A stretch of 42,779 nucleotides of DNA from Nemertoderma westbladi (lineage: Eukaryota > Xenacoelomorpha > Nemertodermatida > Nemertodermatidae). Made by a program: the position numbers and the translations under genes. The notes under the pieces are model-generated. The model saw only the letters and a program-made list of their open reading frames with translations. It was not told where the DNA came from and did not search any database. The stretch spans positions 1 through 42,779 of the forward strand of contig JAUCBJ010003056.1 of the NCBI GenBank assembly GCA_032718475.1. The letters are read 5' to 3'. Positions 9,301-21,300 of this stretch are shown here, one piece after another (positions within the stretch are counted from its first letter, which is position 1; each line of letters opens with the position of its first letter).

Positions 9301-12300
9301 AAGTTTGTAATTCATAAAGTGAAAAACATTTCTTAAGTTGAAAAATAATTCATAAAGTGAAAAATAATTTCTAAGTTGAAAAATAATTCCTAAAGAGAAA
9401 ATAAATTACGTAAGTTATTACTACAAACAATTGAAAATGACTAACCTATAAACAAATAATTATTTATTATTATGGGGAAAAAAGTGGATGCATTTTTTTC
9501 ACTATTCTCAAGGCATTTTATTTATCGAGCGTCAGCAAGGTTAATAAAGGGTCGAGAGAATATTGGAAAAATAATTTTCTACGTTTTTTTCCCATGTAAT
9601 ACGTAATTTTATTCTTAAATTGGTACTTTTTTGTTGCTTAATTCTTTAATAAAACATAGCGATATACTAAAGTACAGTAGTGTTACAAAATAAATTGAAC
9701 TGCAGTATTTTACTATATTGCTTCCATAGTTACTGCGATTCTAAATTATTGTACTCTTCAACTCCTGATGCTTCCTACTCAATGTTAAATAATTTAGTGT
9801 TCTCGAATATTTATTATGTAACTAGAGAGCCGCTTAGCAACATAAACCAATATTGGATATTGAGAAAGCAGACACTAAAGTTGCAATAACTTTTAAGTGC
9901 GTGAATAGATTTTGATCATGTTACGTGCAAACCTTTTCTACTTCCAATAAAATTTCCGAAATTCCACCAAAAGTATCTGTATTCTTAAATTGTTACATTT
10001 TCTCTCGAATATAACCTAAAATCGGTAGAAAAATTTGTAATTTTTTCCAAAGTAACCCATATATATGATTGCATGGATTAAACTTTTTTTCCCGGTGAAA
10101 AAAAGTAAAATGGTAAAAAAAAAAAAAATAAAATGGTATTAAAATAGCTGCTTAATAAATACGTTTTAGAACAAATGATATTCTAGTTCTCACGTACACT
10201 AACCTCGACTGACTGGTGAACCCTTGTAGCTGGCGTACACTAACCTCGACTGGCCGGTGAACCCTTGTAGCTGGCGTACACTAACCTCGACTGACTGGTG
10301 AACCCTTGTAGCTAGCGTACACTAACCTCGACTGGCCGGTGAACCCTTGTAGCTGGCGTACACTAACCTCGACTGACTGGTGAACCCTTGTAGCTAGCGT
10401 ACACTAACCTCGACTGACTGGTGAACCCTTGTAGCTAGCGTACACTAACATCGACTGACTGGTGAACCCTTGTAGCTAGCGTACACTAACCTCGACTGAC
10501 TGGTGAACCCTTGTAGCTAGCGTACACTAACCTCGACTGACTGGTGAACCCTTGTAGCTAGCGTACACTAACCTCGACTGACTGGTGAACCCTTGTAGCT
10601 AGCGTACACTAACCTCTACTGACTGGTGAACCCTTAGCTAGCGTACACTAACCTCGACTGACTGGTGAACCCTTGTAGCTAGCGTACACTAACCTCGACT
10701 GACTGGTGAACCCTTGTAGCTGGCGTACACTAACCTCGACTGACTGGTGAACCCTTGTAGCTAGCGTACACTAACCTCGACTGACTGGTGAACCCTTGTA
10801 GCTAGCGTACACTAACCTCGACTGACTGGTGAACCCTTGTAGCTGGCGTACACTAACCTCGACTGACTGGTGAACCCTTGTAGCTAGCGTACACTAACTG
10901 ACTGGTGAACCCTTGTAGCTAGCGTACACTAACCTCGACTGACTGGTGAACCCTTGTAGCTAGCTTACACTAACCTCGACTGACTGGTGAACCCTTGTAG
11001 CTAGCGTACACTAACCTCGACTGACTGGTGAACCCTTGTAGCTAGCGTACACTAACCTCGACTGACTGGTGAACCCTTGTAGCTGGCGTACACTAACCTC
11101 GACTGACTGGTGAACCCTTGTAGCTAGCGTACACTAACTGACTGGTGAACCCTTGTAGCTAGCGCACACTAACCTCGACTGACTGGTGAACCCTTGTAGC
11201 TAGCGTACACTAACCTCGACTGACCGGTGAACCCTTGTAGCTAGCGTACACTAACCTCGACTGACTGGTGAACCCTTGTAGCTAGCGTACACTAACCTCG
11301 ACTGACTGGTGAACCCTTGTAGCTAGCGTACACTAACTTCGACTGACTGGTGAACCCTTGTAGCTAGCGTACACTAACCTCGACTGACTGGTGAACCCTT
11401 GTAGCTAGCGTACACTAACCTCGACTGACTGGTGAACCCTTGTAGCTAGCGTACACTAACTGACTGGTGAACCCTTGTAGCTAGCGCACACTAACCTCGA
11501 CTGACTGGTGAACCCTTGTAGCTGGCGCACACTAACCTCGACTGGCTGGTGAACCCTTGTAGCTAGCATACACTAACCTCGACTGACTGGTGAACCCTTG
11601 TAGCTAGCGTACACTAACCTCGACTGACTGGTGAACCCTTGTAGCTAGCGCACACTAACCTCGACTGACTGGTGAACCCTTGTAGCTAGCGTACACTAAC
11701 CTCGACTGACTGGTGAACCCTTGTAGCTAGCGTACACTAACCTCGACTGGCCGGTGAACCCTTGTAGCTAGCGTACACTAACCTCGACTGACCGGTGAAC
11801 CCTTGTAGCTAGCGTACACTAACCTCGACTGACCGGTGAACCCTTGTAGCTAGCGTACACTAACTGACTGGTGAACCCTTGTAGCTAGCGTACACTAACC
11901 TCGACTGAACGGTGAACCCTTGTAGCTAGCGTACACTAACTGACTGGTGAACCCTTGTAGCTAGCGTACACTAACCTCGACTGGCCGGTGAACCCTTGTA
12001 GCTAGCGTACACTAACCTCGACTGGCCGGTGAACCCTTGTAGCTAGCGTACACTAACCTCGACTGACTGGTGAACCCTTGTAGCCTCGTACACTAACCTC
12101 GACTGACTGGTGAACCCTTGTAGCTAGCGTACACTAACCTCGACTGACTGGTGAACCCTTGTAGCTAGCGTTCACTAACCTCGACTGAACGGTGAACCCT
12201 TGTAGCTAGCGTACACTAACCTCGACTGGCCGGTGAACCCTTGTAGCTAGCGTACACTAACCTCGACTGAACGGTGAACCCTTGTAGCTAGCGTACACTA

Positions 12301-15300
12301 ACTGACTGGTGAACCCTTGTAGCTAGCGTACACTAACTGACTGGTGAACCCTTGTAGCTAGCGTACACTAACCTCGACTGGCCGGTGAACCCTTGTAGCT
12401 AGCGTACACTAACCTCGACTGGCCGGTGAACCCTTGTAGCTGGCGTACACTAACCTCGACTGACTGGTGAACCCTTGTAGCTAGCGTACACTAACCTCGA
12501 CGGTGAACCCTTGTAGCCTCGTACACTAACCTCGACTGACTGGTGAACCCTTGTAGCTAGCGTACACTAACCTCGACTGACTGGTGAACCCTTGTAGCTA
12601 GCGTACACTAACCTCGACGGTGAACCCTTGTAGCCTCGTACACTAACCTCGACTGACTGGTGAACCCTTGTAGCTAGCGTACACTAACCTCGACTGGCCG
12701 GTGAACCCTTGTAGCTAGCGTACACTAACCTCGACTGAACGGTGAACCCTTGTAGCTAGCGTACACTAACTGACTGGTGAACCCTTGTAGCTAGCGTACA
12801 CTAACCTCGACTGGCCGGTGAACCCTTGTAGCTAGCGTACACTAACCTCGACTGGCCGGTGAACCCTTGTAGCTAGCGTACACTAACCTCGACTGACCGG
12901 TGAACCCTTGTAGCTAGCGTACACTAACCTCGACTGACCGGTGAACCCTTGTAGCTAGCGTACACTAACCTCGACTGACTGGTGAACCTTTGTAGCTAGC
13001 GTACACTAACCTCGACTGACCGGTGAACCCTTGTAGCTAGCGTACACTAACCTCGACTGACTGGTGAACCCTTGTAGCTAGCGTACACTAACCTCGACTG
13101 ACTGGTGAACCCTTGTAGCTGGCGTACACTAACCTCGACGGTGAACCCTTGTAGCCTCGTACACTAACCTCGACTGGCCGGTGAACCCTTGTAGCTAGCG
13201 TACACTAACCTCGACTGGCCGGTGAACCCTTGTAGCTAGCGTACACTAACCTCGACTGACTGGTGAACCTTTGTAGCTAGCGTACACTAACCTCGACTGA
13301 CTGGTGAACCCTTGTAGCTAGCGTACACTAACCTCGACTGACTGGTGAGCCCTTGTAGCTAGCGTACATTAACCTCGACTGACTGGTGAACCCTTGTAGC
13401 TAGCGTACACTAACCTCGACTGACTGGTGAACCCTTGTAGCTAGCGTACACTAACTGACTGGTGAACCCTTGTAGCTAGCGTACACTAACCTCGACTGGC
13501 CGGTGAACCCTTGTAGCTAGCGTACACTAACCTCGACTGACTGGTGAACCCTTGTAGCTGGCGTACACTAACCTCGACTGACTGGTGAACCCTTGTAGCT
13601 AGCGTACACTAACCTCGACTGACTGGTGAACCCTTGTAGCTGGCGTACACTAACCTCGACTGACTGGTGAACCCTTGTAGCTAGCGTACACTAACCTCGA
13701 CTGGCCGGTGAACCCTTGTAGCTAGCGTACACTAACCTCGACTGACTGGTGAACCCTTGTAGCTGGCGTACACTAACCTCGACTGACTGGTGAACCCTTG
13801 TAGCTGGCGTACACTAACCTCGACTGGCCGGTGAACCCTTGTAGCTAGCGTACACTAACCTCGACTGACTGGTGAACCCTTGTAGCTGGCGTACACTAAC
13901 CTCGACTGACTGGTGAACCCTTGTAGCTAGCGTACACTAACCTCGACTGACTGGTGAACCCTTAGCTAGCGTACACTAACCTCGACTGACTGGTGAACCC
14001 TTGTAGCTAGCGTACACTAACCTCGACTGGCCGGTGAACCCTTGTAGCTGGCGTACACTAACCTCGACTGACTGGTGAACCCTTGTAGCTAGCGTACACT
14101 AACCTCGACTGACTGGTGAACCCTTGTAGCTAGCGTACACTAACCTCGACTGACTGGTGAACCCTTGTAGCTGGCGTACACTAACCTCGACTGACTGGTG
14201 AACCCTTGTAGCTAGCGTACACTAACCTCGACTGACTGGTGAGCCCTTGTAGCTAGCGTACATTAACCTCGACTGACTGGTGAACCCTTGTAGCTAGCGT
14301 ACACTAACCTCGACTGACTGGTGAACCCTTGTAGCTAGCGTACACTAACCTCGACTGACTGGTGAACCCTTGTAGCTAGCGTACACTAACCTCGACTGAC
14401 TGGTGAACCCTTGTAGCTAGCGTACACTAACCTCGACTGACTGGTGAACCCTTGTAGCTGGCGTACACTAACCTCGACTGACTGGTGAACCCTTGTAGCT
14501 AGCGTACACTAACCTCGACTGACTGGTGAACCCTTGTAGCTGGCGTACACTAACCTCGACTGACTGGTGAACCCTTGTAGCTAGCGTACACTAACCTCGA
14601 CTGGCCGGTGAACCCTTGTAGCTAGCGTACACTAACCTCGACTGACTGGTGAACCCTTGTAGCTGGCGTACACTAACCTCGACTGACTGGTGAACCCTTG
14701 TAGCTGGCGTACACTAACCTCGACTGGCCGGTGAACCCTTGTAGCTAGCGTACACTAACCTCGACTGACTGGTGAACCCTTGTAGCTGGCGTACACTAAC
14801 CTCGACTGACTGGTGAACCCTTGTAGCTAGCGTACACTAACCTCGACTGACTGGTGAACCCTTGTAGCTAGCGTACACTAACCTCGACTGGCCGGTGAAC
14901 CCTTGTAGCTAGCGTACACTAACCTCGACTGGCCGGTGAACCCTTGTAGCTGGCGTACACTAACCTCGACTGACTGGTGAACCCTTGTAGCTAGCGTACA
15001 CTAACCTCGACTGACTGGTGAACCCTTGTAGCTAGCGTACACTAACCTCGACTGACTGGTGAACCCTTGTAGCTGGCGTACACTAACCTCGACTGACTGG
15101 TGAACCCTTGTAGCTAGCGTACACTAACCTCGACTGACTGGTGAACCCTTGTAGCTAGCGTACACTAACCTCGACTGACTGGTGAACCCTTGTAGCTAGC
15201 GTACACTAACCTCGACTGACTGGTGAACCCTTGTAGCTAGCGTACACTAACCTCGACTGACTGGTGAACCCTTGTAGCTAGCGTACACTAACCTCGACTG

Positions 15301-18300
15301 ACTGGTGAACCCTTGTAGCTAGCGTACACTAACCTCGACTGACTGGTGAACCCTTGTAGCTAGCGTACACTAACCTCGACTGACTGGTGAACCCTTGTAG
15401 CTAGCGTACACTAACCTCGACTTACTGGTGAACCCTTGTAGCTAGCGTACACTAACCTCGACTGGCCGGTGAACCCTTGTAGCTAGCGTACACTAACCTC
15501 GACTGACTGGTGAACCCTTGTAGCTAACGTACACGAACCTCGACTGACTGGTGAACCTTTGTAGCTAGCGTACACTAACCTCGACTGACTGGTGAACCCT
15601 TGTAGCTAACGTACACTAACCTCGACTGACTGGTGAACCCTTGTAGCTAGCGTACGGTCCGTCTCTTATTGCCAGTTCGCAACTCGCCTCCAAAGCCGCG
15701 TAGTAGATCGTTTCGAATATCTGTTTGTTGAGGATCTGGGCCTTCTCGCTGTCGAATGGGAGTCGCAGCAGTATGAATGCGTCGGCCAGTCCCTGGACCC
15801 CGATTCCGATGGGCCGATGCGAGAGGTTTGACTTCCGTGCAGTCTCGACGGGGTAGTAGTTGACGTCTATGATCTGGTTGAGGTTTCTGGTTACCACCTG
15901 CACGGAAATTAGTTCAGTTTGAGTTCCGATATACTTGATGTTCCAGTTCTTAGATTATATTATATTAAATGAACTCAGGTTTATAAAATTATTGTTAAAC
16001 GACATATTTTCAAATTAAGTTTAAAACCATAGTTAGTTTAAAATAGGCAAATTTAATTTTAATAAAAACACACAATCCAGAAATATACAGAACACATTTT
16101 AACTATAGGAGTGTTCCGGCTCCGGTCGGATTTCATTTTTTGGCCGGATTTTCATTTCAACGAATTGTACAATTTTTACAACAAAATTTACAATTAAAGT
16201 AAATTTTCAAAAAAACATCAAATAAATTTTCCTTTAAATTCAAACAAATTAAAACATAAGCAAATACAATGGAATACAAGACAATTAATTGACAAGAGCT
16301 AACATTTTATGACTATCTATATGCTGAGCTGACTGACTACTTTTTGCCAAGAATATTTGTATTTGGTTGTGCTCAGCCTCACTAACACTTATAATATAAT
16401 AGTACACTACTTGTGCCCATATACTAATTAGAAACTGGTCAATAATTATTATATTGTCCCAGGGCGCAAGCCTTGATGTTAGGCCTATTAGGTATTGTTA
16501 TAAATTGAGATTGACCAGTTTATATATTCGACAGGCAATTTAGAAATAGTAGAAATTTAGTTATCTATCTATCTCTCTAGTTAGAGTTTTAACGCATGAT
16601 TTCTGTACCCAAACACTAAAATAGTTAATCGCAATGTAAGTATGAAAAATGATGTCAATAATATTAAGTAATAAATATCTTGTGATGTTACAATTAATAA
16701 GGATAAAGTAAATTCGCCTCCCTGCCAAATTGACTCACCTTTGTAACAGCTTTGAGTTTTATAAAATCAAACTTCCCTCCCGCTGTGACGTACATCGGCA
16801 AGGCCAATGAGGCGAGGTTACACACAGCTGTCTCAGTGGCACTGGAGTACTCCACAATCTCAGTGCAGAGGTTACTGCACTTAATGGTTCCAAGGTTCTG
16901 TTGGTTAGATTTTCTGTTACAAGCGTCTTTGTACAGCATATAGGGGGTTCCTAAATAACAGATGTTATAAATTTATACAGTTTTAGCCTCCCCCGTTTCT
17001 ATCTGGCCCTCCACTATCCCCAACCCACTCACCTGTCTCTATCTGGGCCTCCACTACCCCCAACCCACTCACCTGTCTCTATCTGGGCCTCCACTATCCC
17101 CAACCCACTCACCTGTCTCTATCTGGGCCTCCACTATCCCCAACCCACTCACCTGTCTCTATCTGGCCCTCCACTATCCCCAACCCACTCACCTGTCTCT
17201 ATCTGGGCCTCCACTATCCCCAACCCACTCACCTGTCTCTATCTGGCCCTCCACTATCCCCAACCCACTCACCTGTCTCTATCTGGCCCTCCACTATCCC
17301 CAACCCACTCACCTGTCTCTATCTGGGCCTCCACTATCCCCAACCCACTCACCTGTCTCTATCTGGGCCTCCACTATCCCCAACCCACTCACCTGTCTCT
17401 ATCTGGGCCTCCACTATCCCCAACCCACTCACCTGTCTCTATCTGGGCCTCCACTACCCCCAACCCACTCACCAGTCTCTATCTGGGCCTCCACTACCCC
17501 CAACCCACTCACCTGTCTCTATCTGGACCTCCACTATCCCCAACCCACTCACCTGTCTCTATCTGGGCCTCCACTATCCCCAACCCACTCACCTGTCTCT
17601 ATCTGGCCCTCCACTATCCCCAACCCACTCACCTGTCTCTATCTGGGCCTCCACTATCCCCAACCCACTCACCTGTCTCTATCTGGCCCTCCACTATCCC
17701 CAACCCACTCACCTGTCTCTATCTGGCCCTCCACTATCCCCAACCCACTCACCTGTCTCTATCTGGGCCTCCACTATCCCCAACCCACTCACCTGTCTCT
17801 ATCTGGGCCTCCACTATCCCCAACCCACTCACCTGTCTCTATCTGGGCCTCCACTACCCCCAACCCACTCACCAGTCTCTATCTGGGCCTCCACTACCCC
17901 CAACCCACTCACCTGTCTCTATCTGGACCTCCACTATCCCCAACCCACTCACCTGTCTCTATCTGGGCCTCCACTACCCCCAACCCACTCACCAGTCTCT
18001 ATCTGGACCTCCACTACCCCCAACCCACTCACCAGTCTCTATCTGGGCCTCCACTACCCCCAACCCACTCACCTGTCTCTATCTGGGCCTCCACTATCCC
18101 CAACCCACTCACCTGTCTCTATCTGGGCCTCCACTATCCCCAACCCACTCACCTGTCTCTATCTGGCCATCCACTATCCCCAACCCACTCACCTGTCTCT
18201 ATCTGGGCCTCCACTACCCCCAACCCACTCACCTGTCTCTATCTGGACCTCCACTATCCCCAACCCACTCACCTGTCTCTATCTGGGCCTCCACTACCCC

Positions 18301-21300
18301 CAACCCACTCACCAGTCTCTATCTGGACCTCCACTACCCCCAACCCACTCACCAGTCTCTATCTGGGCCTCCACTACCCCCAACCCACTCACCTGTCTCT
18401 ATCTGGGCCTCCACTATCCCCAACCCACTCACCTGTCTCTATCTGGGCCTCCACTATCCCCAACCCACTCACCTGTCTCTATCTGGCCCTCCACTATCCC
18501 CAACCCACTCACCTGTCTCTATCTGGGCCTCCACTATCCCCAACCCACACACCTGTCTCTATCTGGGCCTCCACTATCCCCAACCCACTCACCTGTCTCT
18601 ATCTGGCCCTCCACTATCCCCAACCCACTCACCTGTCTCTATCTGGGCCTCCACTATCCCCAACCCACTCACCTGTCTCTATCTGGGCCTCCACTATCCC
18701 CAACTCACTCACCTGTCTCTATCTGGGCCTCCACTATCCCCAACCCACTCACCTGTCTCTATCTGGGCCTCCACTACCCCCAACCCACTCACCTGTCTCT
18801 ATCTGGGCCTCCACTATCCCCAACCCACTCACCTGTCTCTATCTGGGCCTCCACTATCCCCAACCCACTCACCTGTCTCTATCTGGCCCTCCACTATCCC
18901 CAACCCACTCACCTGTCTCTACCTGGGCCTCCACTATCCCCAACCCACTCACCTGTCTCTATCTGGCCCTCCACTATCCCCAACCCACTCACCTGTCTCT
19001 ATCTGGCCCTCCACTATCCCCAACCCACTCACCTGTCTCTATCTGGGCCTCCACTATCCCCAACCCACTCACCTGTCTCTATCTGGGCCTCCACTATCCC
19101 CAACCCACTCACCTGTCTCTATCTGGGCCTCCACTATCCCCAACCCACTCACCTGTCTCTATCTGGGCCTCCACTACCCCCAACCCACTCACCAGTCTCT
19201 ATCTGGGCCTCCACTATCCCCCAACCCACTCACCTGTCTCTATCTGGACCTCCACTATCCCCAACCCACTCACCTGTCTCTATCTGGGCCTCCACTATCC
19301 CCAACCCACTCACCTGTCTCTATCTGGCCCTCCACTATCCCCAACCCACTCACCTGTCTCTATCTGGGCCTCCACTATCCCCAACCCACTCACCTGTCTC
19401 TATCTGGCCCTCCACTATCCCCAACCCACTCACCTGTCTCTATCTGGGCCTCCACTATCCCCAACCCACTCACCTGTCTCTATCTGGGCCTCCACTATCC
19501 CCAACCCACTCACCTGTCTCTATCTGGCCCTCCACTATCCCCAACCCACTCACCTGTCTCTATCTGGGCCTCCACTATCCCTAACCCACTCACCTGTCTC
19601 TATCTGGCCCTCCACTATCCCCAACCCACTCACCTGTCTCTATCTGGGCCTCCACTATCCCCAACCCACTCACCTGTCTCTATCTGGCCCTCCACTATCC
19701 CCAACCCACTCACCTGTCTCTATCTGGCCCTCCACTATCCCCAACCCACTCACCTGTCTCTATCTGGGCCTCCACTATCCCCAACCCACTCACCTGTCTC
19801 TATCTGGGCCTCCACTATCCCCAACCCACTCACCTGTCTCTATCTGGGCCTCCACTACCCCCAACCCACTCACCAGTCTCTATCTGGGCCTCCACTACCC
19901 CCAACCCACTCACCTGTCTCTATCTGGACCTCCACTATCCCCAACCCACTCACCTGTCTCTATCTGGGCCTCCACTATCCCCAACCCACTCACCTGTCTC
20001 TATCTGGCCCTCCACTATCCCCAACCCACTCACCTGTCTCTATCTGGGCCTCCACTATCCCCAACCCACACACCTGTCTCTATCTGGGCCTCCACTATCC
20101 CCAACCCACTCACCTGTCTCTATCTGGCCCTCCACTATCCCCAACCCACTCACCTGTCTCTATCTGGGCCTCCACTATCCCCAACCCACTCACCTGTCTC
20201 TATCTGGGCCTCCACTATCCCCAACCCACTCACCTGTCTCTATCTGGGCCTCCACTATCCCTAACCCACTCACCTGTCTCTATCTGGGCCTCCACTACCC
20301 CCAACCCACTCACCTGTCTCTATCTGGGCCTCCACTATCCCCAACCCACACACCTGTCTCTATCTGGGCCTCCACTATCCCCAACCCACTCACCTGTCTC
20401 TATCTGGCCCTCCACTATCCCCAACCCACACACCTGTCTCTATCTGGGCCTCCACTATCCCCAACCCACTCACCTGTCTCTATCTGGCCCTCCACTATCC
20501 CCAACCCACTCACCTGTCTCTATCTGGGCCTCCACTATCCCCAACCCACTCACCTGTCTCTATCTGGGCCTCCACTAATCCCAACCCACTCACCTGTCTC
20601 TATCTGGGCCTCCACTATCCCCAACCCACTCACCTGTCTCTATCTGGGCCTCCACTATCCCCAACCCACTCACCTGTCTCTATCTGGGCCTCCAGTAACC
20701 CCAACCCACTCACCTGTCTCTATCTGGCCCTCCAGTATCCCCAACCCACTCACGTGTCTCTATCTGGGCCTCCACTATCCCCAAACCACTCACCTGTCTA
20801 TATCTGGGCCTCCACTATCCCCAACCCACTCACCTGTCTCTATCTGGGCCTCCACTATCCCCAACCCACTCGCCTGTCTCTATCAGGGCCTCCACTAGCC
20901 CCAACCCACTCACCTGTCTCTATCTGGCCCTCCACTATCCCCAACCCACTCACCTGTCTCTATCTGGGCCTCCACTATCCCCATCTCACTCACCTGTCTC
21001 TATCGGGGCCTCCACTATCCCCAACCCACTCACCTGTCTCTATCTGGGCCTCCACTATCCCCAACCCACTCACCTGTCTCTCCACTATCCCCAACCCACT
21101 CATCTGTCTCTATCTGGGTCTCCACTATCCCCAACCCACTCACCTGTCTCTATCTGGGCCTCCACTATCCCCAACCCACTCACCTGTCTCTATCTGGGCC
21201 TCCACTACCCCCAACCCACTCACCTGTCTCTATCTGGCCCTCCACTATCCCCAACCCACTCACCTGTCTCTATCTGGGCCTCCACTATCCCCAACCCACT

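Noticed and set aside
15616-15903. RRM1 exon as an independent ORF starting at ATG 15903
   Set aside because: The ATG CAG belongs to the acceptor (GTGCAG). Frame and homology place the exon start at 15897.
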